DNA of 64,000 nucleotides from Metellina segmentata (Eukaryota; Arthropoda; Arachnida; Araneae; Tetragnathidae), in the NCBI GenBank assembly GCA_947359465.1, contig OX375877.1, forward strand, positions 67,806,698 to 67,870,697. Reading direction: 5' to 3'. The notes beneath the pieces are model-generated. The model made no database searches, was not told the DNA's origin, and was given only the letters and a program-made list of their open reading frames with translations. The position numbers and the translations under genes were made by a program. This document shows positions 32,909 through 43,214 of this stretch, piece by piece (the stretch's first letter is position 1; every line of letters starts with the position of its first letter).

Positions 32909-33177
32909 TTTTTTTTTTTCTCCTAATGGCGGGCACATTTTGACCGAAGTCATTGGCCACTACAAGGCCGGAAGTGATGGCCACTTGTGAAGGAGCACCC
33001 AGTGGGAGGGCCATCATTGCCCCTAACAATTACATCGTAATTTTGAACCGTGTTCAGATGACGAAGCAACACCTAAGCTGGTATACGCTTACAAACATCC
33101 ATGCGCGAACCCGGATTCGAACCGGGGACCTTCCGATCTAGAGGCTAACACCTTAACCACTATACCGGTTGGTCGGC
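32909..33177 (-). mobile_element. SINE, poly(A) subtype, 15-bp target duplication
   Basis: A 269-bp minus-strand insertion between perfect copies of GGGATATTGAAGTTT (32894-32908 and 33178-33192). The tRNA-like head is at the right (CCGACCAACCGGTATAGTGG when reversed, B box GGTTCGAATCC). The body differs from the common SINE: GGGGCAATGATGGCCCTCCC and GGCCTTGTAGTGGCC lead to an A-rich tail (the T run at 32909-32920). A block shared with the common SINE lies in the middle. Confidence 0.92.
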
Positions 33178-33240
33178 GGGATATTGAAGTTTAAAGCATA
33201 AAATTGTACAAATCAACGCATCTTCATAAATAATATACAC

Positions 33241-33810
33241 CAGGCCTCGAAATGGATTTTTTAATACTGGTGCACACTGTGCACCACTGTGTACCTAAAT
33301 TAAGTGCACAAGTTATATGTTAGGTTCACATTTAAATAAAAGCTTAATAGAAGAATATTAATATAATGTAAACTACTGTATTAATTGGGTATGTTTATAT
33401 AGATTCGCGTAGTAGATAGTAAATAAAATATATTTTAACATATCGAAATTCTACGGCGCACGGCTGTCGCGACAGTCGCTTTAACAGAGCCATCTGGAAA
33501 ATGTTTCGATCATCGGAAAGTTCTGGTGGCAGTGACGCAGGTAAACCTTCCTCCTGTATAAACCCGTTACGGCACAGCGATTTTGTTTTCGTTTATTTAG
33601 GAATTTTAATTACTTTCCTTTAGAACAAGAGATGTTGATACTAATATATATATATTTACTTCAAACATAAAAATAACATAAAACACGTCCCCCCCCCTTT
33701 TTTTTTATTAACGTTAGGTGCACAGTGTGCACCTAGCGGGAAAAAATTAGGTGCACAATTTTATTTTCATGTGCACAGTGCACCTGTGCACCCGGGTATT
33801 TCGAGCCCTG
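33241..33810 (-). mobile_element. hAT derivative, perfect 8-bp duplication
   Basis: A 570-bp element of the 13516 family. The ends are CAGGCCTCGAAATGGATTTT and, reversed, CAGGGCTCGAAATACCCGGG; flanking ATATACAC occurs at 33233-33240 and 33811-33818. Several GTGCAC palindromes lie near the ends. A fragment MFRSSESSGGSDAG followed by a GTAAAC splice-donor-like site lies on the plus strand (33500-33545). It opposes the gene orientation inferred from the sister copy, so it may be chance. The insertion target lies at the very tip of the next Tc1-like element. Confidence 0.87.
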
Positions 33811-33815
33811 ATATA

Positions 33816-34378
33816 CACTACCCTACAATAATGGACCGGACGCCCTTGCATAAGTTCCGACTACTTGTTTGGAGGTGTTTTTTGTGGTATGGCCTGGGAC
33901 ATTTGCATGTTGTTCCTGGTAAAATGAACACCGACACCTACATGAACATTTTGGATAACCAGGTTCTTCCTACGCTCTGGCAATTTTATGGAATGAACGA
34001 ATGTTACTTCCAGAACGACAACACTCCATGTCATGTTGGAACCTCTGTCAAGCAGTGGTATGATGATATGGATGTAAAACGTTATCCTTGGCCTGCTAAG
34101 AGTCCCGACCTAAACCCCATAGAAAATTTGTAGGACGAGTTAGAACGACGCTTACGGAACAGGGAACCACGTCCGAAATCTACAGCTGAGCTGGTGACAT
34201 TCTAGCAGCAGGAGTGGACACAAATATCCATAGCTGTGTATCAAAACCTTGTTGAAAGTATGCCCAGAAGGTTTCTAGTGTAATTGCAGCACGTGGGGGA
34301 CCATATCCCTATTAAAGCATGTATGCCTTCTCTTATACCATCACATCTTGCTGTCCGGTCTATTATCCTAAGGTAGTG
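33816..34378 (+). mobile_element. deleted Tc1-like element
   Basis: 563 bp with ends CACTACCCTACAATAATGGA and, reversed, CACTACCTTAGGATAATAGA, and TA on both sides. It shares its internal deletion with the copy at 50666-51237: the left TIR is joined directly to the middle of the transposase gene. Target TA bases at 33814-33815 fall within the hAT target duplication. Confidence 0.88.
33830..34290 (+). pseudogene. Tc1-like transposase, C-terminal part
   Basis: Reads FRLLVWRCFLWYGLGHLHVV, YMNILDNQVLPTLWQFYG, the second catalytic aspartate in YFQNDNTPCHVGTSVKQW, then YPWPAKSPDLNPIENL with the glutamate followed by a TAG stop. The frame goes on as DELERRLRNREPRPKSTAEL with another stop to VESMPRRFLV. 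HTH and first aspartate are absent. Confidence 0.9.
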
Positions 34379-34379
34379 T

Positions 34380-34846
34380 ATAATTTTAAACATAATTGTA
34401 TGAACATTTATTCAAATTTATAAAAAAAATGGAAATTTTGAAAGATTTTTGTGCACTGGTCTCCTTAAACAGAGTTTAGTTTAAAATATATTTCAATAAT
34501 TTAATCTCGCAATGCAGTAGACATTTTGTGACCTCTAGCATCAGTAGCATTCCAGCTATGGACTTTCTATTGAAATAGATTGAACTGCGTCGTAATATCT
34601 CAGAAGGCTAAATCATACGTTACGAATTGACTTGGGCCGATTAGCTAACAAAGCTTAAAACAGTGTGTTTAATCACGATGTGGATAATCACGTTAACCAG
34701 TCAATAATTTGTCCCATATTAAGATTCATGCTTTTTGCAACAGTGACATAATAGTTCTTCAAACCGAGCGAGCGGGAGATAAAGCATGAAGCTGACTGCA
34801 CACACTCCGCCAATTTTATTAAGGTCGACTTCCGCCAGCGTTTCGC
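34380..34846. other. no gene; dispersed repeat copy
   Basis: At 34697-34805 AACCAGTCAATAATTTGTCC, TTCTTCAAACCGAGCGAGCG and AGCATGAAGCTGACTGCACA match the ~110-bp repeat at 29880 (minus) and 40029 (plus). No coding sequence. Confidence 0.45.
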
Positions 34847-34857
34847 AGATAAGAAGT

Positions 34858-35204
34858 AGCGTAGTTGGAAGAGCAATGAATTAGCAACAGGGGGTTGCGA
34901 GTTCGAAACTAGGTCCAGCTAAAGACCATCGTGTACGCGACGGCTGGTGTACGTTAAATCTATCGTAGCCTCACATGTCCTCACGTTGGCTTGGTGTGGA
35001 ATTTCGAAGAGTGGTGTGCCCGCTCCGGTGTTAATTCGTGATCTGTCCGCGGTTCAGAATTACGAAGCGTCATCCTTGGATATTTCTTTCAGGGATTGAT
35101 TCCGGATTTTCGCCAATAGCTCGTTGTGTGCACGTTAATTAACTACTGCACGTTAGTAGTAATTAACGTCTACTGCACTTTAATTAACTACTTACCAACA
35201 AATC
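34858..35204 (+). mobile_element. tRNA-headed SINE with 11-bp target duplication
   Basis: Flanked by AGATAAGAAGT (34847-34857) and AGATTAGAAGT (35205-35215). The head is of the GTAGTTGGAAGAGC type with B box-like GAGTTCGAAAC. The body matches 2094 and 48152. The tail is lengthened by a short duplication (GCACGTTAGTAGTAATTAAC and CTGCACTTTAATTAAC). Confidence 0.88.
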
Positions 35205-35215
35205 AGATTAGAAGT

Positions 35216-36842
35216 GCTGTTCAATATTTTGAAATGTTCAAACTCAAATAGAGCGCGGTGATTAATTTTTTTAAATTTTCTATTATAATTATTTTTATTT
35301 TTAAATTTACTGCTGGATCTACGGCGGGAAAAATTTTAAGCAACGAAGAAGTCGTTCTGCAGTTTCAGATGATTTTAAGGGCAAGAATTCAGATTATTTC
35401 GTATTCGTAACAAAGTTTAATCATCCCTTCGATAAAATGTTTCGAAATAGGTGATTGGATTGAGAAATAAAAAATATTGCTTGATTCTATTATCTCATAA
35501 TACACTTCGTGGGGAAACAATTAGGACCTTATTCCATAGTATTATTTTATACAAATTAGTTTAAGAATTTGCTTATACTGATTATCGTGCTAAATGTGAC
35601 TCTTTTTCAACGGAAAATCAGCTTCTTTTCTCTTTTGTGAACTCTCTCTTGAGAAGATAAATGAGTTTATTCATTCAATTGGGTCGATTCAAACTCAATT
35701 TCCAGAGGATAACATTGGAATGGTGGAGACCCCATTTTGATTCTAGTGTTTATGGAGCAGAAAAGAATAAAGCTATTACTAAAGCGGAAAAGCAACTTCT
35801 TTACCGCCCCAGCTACTTCTGCAGTTGCTGGATAGAATATTTTCAACTTTCGTTTTTGTATACTCGAAGTTTGGTTAGTAAAAAGGCAAGAAAATTAGTT
35901 TTTCTTTATTAAGTCGAACAATGTATCCTAGGGGACGCAATTAAATACGATAATTTGAGTATGTCCTTACTTAATTATTTCATGTCGGTTTTGTATCTAT
36001 AATTTCAGTAATCGGGCTAAATATCTAAAACACTTTAGAATCAATTAGTTCCATAAGAAATATCATGTATTTATTTTAATTATTTTAATACTTTGAAAGC
36101 TATAATGTGATATTTGTCAGATATTCATATGAATTTACAATTTCATCTTTAAAATTACATTTTGAACGAATTAAAAAAATATTTTAAAATGAAAAAATGT
36201 CAAAATGTAGACATTTAATTTGCTATGTTTCAGAAAATGTTGCTTAATCTAATTAAAATCTAGAAGCTGGCACCAAACTTGTATGTTTATCGCCTAAAAC
36301 GTTAAAACTGTAGGCAATGAATTTGCCTAAAAAAGTTTGATTGATGCAAAAACAGTATCAATAAAAAAAAATCCTTTTAAAAATTGTTGAATTTTTACAA
36401 TAGTGTATTGATGCGTATATTGCAGTATTTTGCTCTTTATTTTATAAGAGAAATATTTTAACAATAATTACAGAACTAGTCGTGAACAGATTAGTAATTT
36501 AATTTTTAATGCATGATCGGTAGATTTGGTGTGATAGTTCTAAGTATTTACACGCATATGCACAAACAACACACAGTACACCCACTCACTACAGATAGGC
36601 CTACCAACGCACAATTGCAAATATCAATGCAACAGAAAAATAACACACAAGAATAAATTCACACACATGGTCACTCGAATAAAAGCATGGCGATAAATAT
36701 ATACACTCAAGGATACCGGCTGGTCATAAATTAACTTCCCCTATATACGAGTCAATAGCGATCGCAATTTTCAACGAATGAAACTTGGAATTGCATGGTA
36801 TAAGTTCGAGAAATATGCAAGTAACAAGAATAGAGTTCACAC
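35216..36842. other. no recognised gene
   Basis: AT-rich DNA. An 83-codon frame at 35661-35912 (MSLFIQLGRFKLNFQRITLE...) has no recognised domain. A CA-rich stretch without strict periodicity lies at 36535-36720. Confidence 0.4.
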
Positions 36843-36890
36843 GGTTATAGGATAAATATAACAAAGGTTATAGGATAAATATAACAAGTT
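36843..36890. repeat. 23-bp direct repeat, two units
   Basis: GGTTATAGGATAAATATAAC occurs twice in immediate succession, with an AAA or AAG join. Confidence 0.85.
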
Positions 36891-37089
36891 TCAAAAATTT
36901 CGAATTTCAACACTTACTTTGGTACAGCTACAGTCTACGTTTATAACGGTGGTAAAGCCGATATTTTTGGAGAACTTTCTGAAATCGCCAAGGAAAGAAT
37001 TAATTTAAAAAATATTTTTTCTTTCAAAAATATTTTCTTTTTACAGCGGAAAATGAAATCGTGGAAACACATTTGAGAACGTTTTGAAA

Positions 37090-37515
37090 AGTGCATTTTT
37101 TTAAATCTTTAACAAAAAGTAATAAGTTTAAACACATTTGTAAACCAGCAGAAAAACTAAGTTGCGAATGTTGGGTAAGAATACCCTTAAACGTATCAAT
37201 TACTCTAAATACAGTGGGCATGGTGAAAAAGAAAAATATTTTTAAGAGGGAAAAAAATGCAAGAAATAATACATCCTGATACGTCAGAAATGTTTGCGGG
37301 AAAAAAGTTATCAAAAAGTAAATTCCATAAATGTCGAAGTCAGAACTCTCTACCGTGGAAAAAAAGGAGAACAAAATATAAAATTCCACAACTGGAGAAA
37401 AACCATTTATGCACCAACGAAATAAAAAAAAATTATGGGACCAATGCAATCAAAGGAAAATTTAAAATTCAAATAATTAATGAAAACAAAGAAAAATTTC
37501 AAAAGAACCAGTGAA
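37090..37515 (+). pseudogene. possible C2H2 zinc-finger pseudogene
   Basis: A-rich sequence with finger-like scraps in different frames: KFKHICKPAEKLSCECW (about 37125-37180), SGHGEKEKYF (about 37211), and TTGEKPFMHQRNKKKLWDQC (about 37388-37445), where TGEKPF is the classic Kruppel linker. No complete C2H2 unit survives and many stops intervene. An 85-codon frame (37257-37514) crosses the region in another phase. The linker is the only strong clue. Confidence 0.35.
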
Positions 37516-37568
37516 ATCAAGCGACTTTAACGGATTTTGAAAGAACTTTTCTTGAATCTATCTATCTA

Positions 37569-38335
37569 TCTATATAATATTAAAAAAAAAAATTGTCGGT
37601 CTTTTTCAGGTTTATTTGCGTTGTGATTGGTAAATAGCGAGACTTGCGGTTCAACGGGCTAATTAATTTGAGCACGTACAGACGATAAACACCAGTCATA
37701 TTTTTTAATTAATTCATTCATAAAATTTGAGAGTACGCGCTAGAAAGTTTGCAATATTTTTAGTAGAACCGGCAAATTTGGTCGCCGCTTCCATGGCAAC
37801 AGTCGAATATGAAAAAATTAAAAAGTACTATTACAACAAACAACACGATCAGCTCTAAAACATTTAAAAATATGATGAGATTTTCTCTGAATTTTAACAG
37901 CATGTTATGTTAAAATATTTCCTTTTTTAAGTGCAAATGAGATGTTTTGTTTTTTTGACATTTAAAAAAACATTTTGTTTTTATTTACTGTATATTTCCG
38001 TGTATAAGCCGAGAATTTGTGGAAGTTTTTTTTAAGCTAAAGTACGGGAGTCGGATTTTATATGGATCCGCTAATTTCGCAAAGAAAGTAGGTAATTTTC
38101 CGTTAGTCAGGCACATGCGAGAGATATCGCAAAGGTAAGGGAAGGGAACCTTCAATTTAAGTCGTAATAGAGGTCCAGAATCAATACAGCAGCGATCCCA
38201 ATGGAGATGGATTGTGAAGTAATCCCCTCCCCCCTCATTGTTGAAAAGTATAGTTCGCGAAGCGAACTAAATATGATTGCGTAGCAATCATCGGGGGTTG
38301 ACGAGCAATAGCGAGTAGGGGGCGGAGCCCCCTAG
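37569..38335 (+). mobile_element. non-autonomous Helitron, copy 2
   Basis: 767 bp with clean ends: TCTATATAATATTAAAAAAA after a host A and AGGGGGCGGAGCCCCCTAG before a host T. It is the partner of 4578-5369. Terminal hairpins are AGTTCGC-GAA-GCGAACT, ATTGC-GTA-GCAAT and GGGGGC-GGA-GCCCCC. A (TCTA)n run lies just outside the 5' end. No coding sequence. Confidence 0.8.
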
Positions 38336-38336
38336 T

Positions 38337-39595
38337 AATCAGAATGAAAATTTAAAGTTTCCGTTTGCTGAGGTTACCATGAAAACCAACCACAATAACC
38401 GAAAATACAGATGGGTTTCCTTAACCTAGGGAAACTTGCTACTAAAAGTGCGTTAAATCGACTGCAACAATATACGATAAGTGCGAACGACAAATAGGGA
38501 AATAAAGGCAACAAATAGCATTGGTAATACACATAATTTGCATAAATCACAAAACGCCAATTGGTAAACACCATTTTTGGTATGTCATCTCAACCAGTGC
38601 CTATTAATAGTACTTATGTCTGGAAATTTAGACTGTAGAGTATCTTTGTATGGAAAACCAAATGAGAGTTTCAGCTAAACAGAATGGTGAACCAGTAAAG
38701 CACCATTACGCAACACCTTCATGATATATCGACCCTTAGAAGGGTTTGCGGTAAACAAAATGTCCCATAACGAAAAAGATGACTACGTGAGAAAAATAAT
38801 AAATTTTCCGTGATACAAAATATAAATATTTAACTTTAAAATGCACACACGTGCTGTTCTAAGAACATTTTCTATGAAAATTTAGAGACAAGACACTGAA
38901 TTTGTCACTATTTTCAGCTGAAATGAGGTTAGGCCCAAGGAATATTTTGCGCAGCAGATTCGACTGAATTTAAATCGCCTGCTTCAGTTCAAACTCCCTG
39001 AAGGTCACACATCGCACGATTCGTGTGATTTTTATTAGTAGTAATGGGTGATCAGCCAGGCGTTTTTGCACCTCTCATAGTACTATGTTGTTGATTCCTT
39101 TTTGTGTAGATATGTTACGATGGGGCAGGTGTTACATAGTGGCCCAGGTCTTATAAAGCCTTATATACGAACCTATAATATTATAGGAGGGTATTATCGC
39201 ATTCTGTTCGAGATGTGCGTCATTCGATGCTGAAATTTGACAGAACTGGGCTGCACTTGCGATAGACTTTGAGATAGATGACCATCCCTTCATTTCGAGC
39301 GTGTTGCGGAATATCATATTATTAGTAAAGATCGTCAGTATCTCTCGCATTCTTGATCCGAAAACTACTGAACGTAAAGATTCTGTGATCTGTACTCCAC
39401 ACGTATACCCGTATCGATTCCATCGAGTCCAGATGCTTGCGAATGATTGTTTCATTAGGTATATCCGTAATAACCGCTGGCCTCGCAAATGCTGTGCACT
39501 GACAAAGCAAAACATTTCTCGTAAGCAGGGAATGTGACTATAATATGCGAATGGGCGAACGAAAATTTCCATTATTTGTTACCTTAACCCTTACT
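38337..39595. other. no known gene; unrecognised 146-codon ORF
   Basis: The minus-strand frame 39132-39572 runs 146 codons (MEIFVRPFAYYSHIPCLREM... to ...YIRLYKTWATM). It overlaps other open frames on both strands, which suggests low stop density rather than coding. No domain, signal peptide or second copy is apparent. Confidence 0.25.
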
Positions 39596-39893
39596 CGAGA
39601 CCAAAGTATGAGGAGCGGCCATCACAATTATCTTCTTCCTTGGTCCCTACTTCATTATATACGTGACTCCCCGAGGTCTAATGTGTACTGTCGCGAGACC
39701 AAAGTATGAGGTGCGGTCATCGCAATTATCTTCTTTCTAGGTCCCTACTTCATTATATACGTGACTCCACAAAGTCTAATGACGTGTATTGCCACGAGAC
39801 CCAAGTATGAGGAGGGGCTATCGCAATTATCTTCTTTATATGTCCTTACTTCTTTAAACACGTGACTCCAAAAGGTTTAATGGCGTGCACTGT
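39596..39893 (+). repeat. ~100-bp tandem repeat, three units
   Basis: Units begin CGAGACCAAAGTATGAGG at 39596, 39694 and 39795 (periods 98 and 101). Each continues with CGCAATTATCTTCTTT, GTCCCTACTTC and ACGTGACTCC. Divergence rises in the third unit. Confidence 0.9.
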
Positions 39894-40028
39894 CACCTAA
39901 TGAAATGAACATAGCCTGTGGGCGGAGTCGCTGTCTTTAGATCTCTGAAGGGTTTATGAATCGATTTAACCAATTTACTATCTGAGCAAAGACTACTGTT
40001 TTTGATCTTGGGGGATAATAACTTTTAA

Positions 40029-40142
40029 CAATCAATAATTTAAGTTTCAGACTTTTCCCTACAGCCACCTGACAGATCTTCGAAAAGAGTGACCGAAAGA
40101 ATAAACATGAAGCTGCTCGCACGTACTTCGTCTATTTCATTA
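40029..40142 (+). repeat. ~110-bp dispersed repeat
   Basis: AATCAATAATTTAAGTTTCA, CAGATCTTCGAAAAGAGTGA and ATGAAGCTGCTCGCACGTAC match 34697-34805 and, reversed, 29880-29995. Three copies in one window suggest a mobile or SINE-like unit, but no ends or promoter boxes are clear. Confidence 0.5.
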
Positions 40143-40179
40143 GTGGGTTGATGTCACGGGGACTTGCTGCGTAACATCG

Positions 40180-40580
40180 ATAACCAATTATGTCATTTCT
40201 GAATTGCATCAGCGTAATGCTTTATCGGACGTCATGTGGATGCAAGAAGGCGTTTCAATATATGTTGAGACATGTGTTAAACGTTTGTTAAAACAGTGCT
40301 TCGGTGACAAAATTACCTCCCGCCATTTTCCGTTACCGTGGCAACCACATTCTCTTAATTTTAGCACCCATGGATTTCTCGGTGGGAATACTTGAAATAA
40401 AAAATGTACAAGGAGAATCCTTGAAATGCGTCTGACTTGAAATAAGCCACTAAACGAGAGATTATGTATGTTCCTTGTTCAATGTTACATGCATAAGTAA
40501 GGTCCATAACATTCCGCATGCAATAAGACATCGACGTTATTTCGGTCAAGTGTAGCGTTTGTAATAAAGGTGAAATGTTT
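40180..40580 (+). pseudogene. mariner-type transposase C-terminal remnant
   Basis: Reads NYVISELHQRNALSDVMWMQ then EGVSIYVETCVKRLLKQCFG and SRHFPLPWQPHSLN. The family motif here is usually MQDGAPPH..V..LL...FG...ISRHFP..WPPRSPDLNPCDFWLWG. The second aspartate has become E, the downstream DFWLWG is corrupted to HGFLGG, and a stop follows. Beyond the stop KKMYKENP and a few further scraps continue with frameshifts. It belongs to the DDE group whose N-terminus carries the DUF4817-type helix-turn-helix (see 42518). No TIRs were found around it. Confidence 0.75.
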
Positions 40581-40589
40581 GTTTTGCTA

Positions 40590-41920
40590 TTGACTTTCTT
40601 TCTTCTTTTGTCGTTCACATTCATATTCTTTGACGATGCTCTTACACCATCGTTTTGTGAGCTAAAGTAAAACTTCAACGCCATTTTTGTTTTTTTTTTC
40701 TTACCGAATGATAAGAAATTTATTTGCGATAGCTGTAAAGGAATTTATAATTTTTCTCTCTCTAACAAATGCAATTCAGATACTTGAAATCATACATCAT
40801 CAAATACAAAAGTCGTAATCAGCTAAATATGTCTCAAATGATCAGTATTTTTTTACCGAAGACATTTATTCCTTTATGCAAATAGTCTATCTATATTAAA
40901 AGTCTCAAAAACTCTAGAGCAGTCATTTAGTTTTCTGCGTACGTATTTACAGCATTACATTTTTATAACTTAAGAATCGTAATACCTTATTATCCAGTTT
41001 GCAAAAGCCATAAATTAATTTATAGTGTCATCTTTTTAAAAAAATGTATTTCATGTACCCAAAATCGCTTAGAAAAGAAAATTCTTAAGAACTATCAACT
41101 AAGCAAGAACAAAATCAATTCCCACTAACGATGTATAATATCTATTCAATAAAATTAAGCTGTCTTTACATTTCAAAAATCAATTCCACACAAATATGAC
41201 CCTCATATATTTTAAACCATTCCCATCTGCAAAATAAAATCAAACCCACGCGACCAATAGTAAAAACAAACCTTTTTCATTACATTCATTCGCATCAAAT
41301 AAACACCATCCCTTTCTTTTTATGATTGTACATCGAGCTATTCACACATTTTTTCTCGCTCCCTCTCATTCCATTTACTTTATACTCATCGTAAACCAGA
41401 CACAAATGTCCCTCTTTCAACAAGAACAAACTACAGTGACGGAATCTCAGGGGAATTATGTTTCAAACACATTTTTTTATCTATACTTTGCATCGAAATT
41501 GCATTCATTTGATTGGTATTTTATTTCTAAGGAAAAGCCATAAAAGATGAACAAAGTAGTGATCAGGGGTGCTAAGTAACTGCCCTTGCAGAGTGTCTTA
41601 CAACATGTCTCTGTTTGGTTTTCCCGATAAAAACTATCAGACGGTTAAATTGTTTTCTGTAGACACGCTTTTTATGGAGGAAAGAACCATTTATATAAAA
41701 TGGATGAAAGCGTTAAAACATCCCTTCATTTCCAAGCTTCCCCCGGGGAATGTTCTAAGCAATTAACGAATCTTTTGATGACTTTATTGTTGCCAATACA
41801 CTGGTGATTAATATTTTACCTTTTCATTAATATAGTGGGAATATTTGGATGCTTTTACTTTTGAAAGCTAAGTATAATTAAAGGGTACAGGGTTAAGTTT
41901 GGCACATTGGAGTCTATTAT
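40590..41920. other. AT-rich DNA, nothing recognised
   Basis: Open frames of 65-73 codons at 41322-41543 and 41569-41766 have no recognised domain. No repeats or boundaries seen. Confidence 0.4.
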
Positions 41921-41959
41921 ATACTGGGTGATTCAAAAGGTCTTGGACAAACTTTAAGG

Positions 41960-42403
41960 CCAAGTGCACACATCCGATTTTTCAACGTGCGTCGACGTTG
42001 CGTTGCCGCTACGGCGCGGAAGCCCAACTATGCACATATAACCGTGAAATGACGCAAGTACTCATTTTGTGCCATTTGCTTGCGATGGATATCTATTGAA
42101 GAAAACGTGATTATTTCGCTTACTTGGTGTACAAAAAATATATTTTGAAACATATAGACAGTGCTGGATACATCCATTAATTAATAATTATTTATTTATG
42201 AAAACAAGGTACTTCAAACAGAAGATGCGTGTGCGGCGAGTTGCGGCACCGTGGGGAACTGCGGTACAAATTGCACGCAAGTTAGATGTGCGGCGCCGGA
42301 GGTATGTGTGTGCGCTATTCTATTGGATCTAATGTATCTCAGACCGCACTTGTGTTACCGCAGCGTCGCTGCACGTTGAAAAAACGGATGTAAAAGTTAG
42401 GCA
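41960..42403. mobile_element. nested inverted-repeat element, perhaps Harbinger-like
   Basis: The left end carries ACATCCGATTTTTCAACGTG then CGACGTTGCGTTGCCG. The right end, reversed, carries ACATCCGTTTTTTCAACGTG then CAGCGACGCTGCGG. The GC-rich, CG-dense ends resemble PIF/Harbinger MITEs, but the 3-bp target duplication could not be confirmed. No coding sequence. Confidence 0.5.
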
Positions 42404-42517
42404 TGAATACCTAAACAAACCAATTTCACATAGGTGTATATAACCGGAAACGCCACGTTTCTAAAAGTACAGGAAGAATCGAAAATAAAGGAATACAAGT
42501 AAGGTATAACGACATGT

Positions 42518-42760
42518 TTATAACAATGTTAGGACCGCATCTTCTATGGTAGGAATGTGCGTCATTCGGTTCCGACCGAAATGGCTGTTTACTGCGAATG
42601 TTCTCCTTTCATACAGTATGTGGTGCAAACACGATAACGTTTGAGGATGGGGCACGCGTATATTTGGGGAACCGTTTACGTGGTACAATCCGCAATTCGA
42701 CCCGCCTGTTTCCATTCGCAAAGTGCATGTTTGCCATCTCAGAATTACTGTAACGATGCA
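42518..42760 (-). pseudogene. DUF4817-like transposase N-terminus, frameshifted
   Basis: One minus frame (about 42750-42630) gives EMANMHFANGNRRVELRIVP then RKRFPKYTRAPSSNV. A second frame (about 42640-42518) gives LHHILYERRTFAVNSHFGRN then RMTHIPTIEDAVLTLL. Together they follow the DUF4817 helix-turn-helix pattern (MADMH..YG...GN...A.R.Y..R.PNR..P, then LxExGxF, then a TP.IE.AVL segment), from recollection of that domain. A frameshift lies near 42635, and the catalytic part is missing downstream. Confidence 0.6.
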
Positions 42761-42938
42761 TCCTACTCCTGTAAAGTCAGACTCAACTGACGATGGCTCT
42801 CTCTGAAAACTTAATTTCTGTTTCACATCGCCCTCAAAGCGTTTGAGGGTATATGCTGCTATGTAAACATGGTTTGCTTTAAAGTTTGTCAAAGACCTTT
42901 GAATCACCCTGCATACTGTCCGTCGCTTGAAAGTGAAA

Positions 42939-43099
42939 TCTCTCTATATTAAAAAAATGTTACCGCCGCCGCCGCAGGATTAAAAACTGTGTTGTTTAGC
43001 TCGATTCTTAGACGGTTTCCCGAGAAAGTACTGATCGGAAAAAAACAAAATTAACATGGAGTTGGCGAGCGTAAGCGACTAGGGGGCTCCGCCCCCTAG
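42939..43099 (+). mobile_element. 161-bp miniature Helitron
   Basis: It starts TCTCTCTATATTAAAAAAAT after a host A, followed by the (CCG)n stretch of the 8726 family, and ends CCCCCTAG before a host T. Nearly everything between the 5' about 125 bp and the terminal hairpin is deleted. The hairpin is unusual: CTAGGGGGC-TCC-GCCCCCTAG, with the loop inverted relative to sister copies (GGA) and the stem extended through both CTAG ends. Confidence 0.85.
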
Positions 43100-43214
43100 T
43101 ATACTAAATAAAACTCGACAAGACGTGAATTTTTTAGCTTTTCTATACCAGGTTTCTACACCATTTCACGAAGTCCTTTTATACGTATGATGGTTGAATT
43201 TCTTCTTGAGATAC

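Larger units (their letters stand above)
41923..42914 (-). mobile_element. mariner-type element with GGGTGATTC ends
   Basis: About 990 bp between CTGGGTGATTCAAAAGGTCT and, reversed, CAGGGTGATTCAAAGGTCTT; both continue through GACAAACTTTAA, so the TIR is about 32 bp. The exact target duplication is unclear (TATA against CATA). Inside are a transposase N-terminal remnant on the minus strand and another inverted-repeat element. Confidence 0.7.

Noticed and set aside
37024..37449. 141-codon minus-strand frame
   Set aside because: It is the phenylalanine-rich antisense of an A-rich stretch holding zinc-finger-like scraps on the plus strand.
39132..39572. 146-codon minus-strand ORF as a gene
   Set aside because: No recognisable domain, overlapping open frames on both strands, and no neighbouring gene structure; left only as an unrecognised ORF.
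40361..40684. 107-codon minus-strand frame with a good start context
   Set aside because: It is antisense to the mariner-type transposase remnant on the plus strand.
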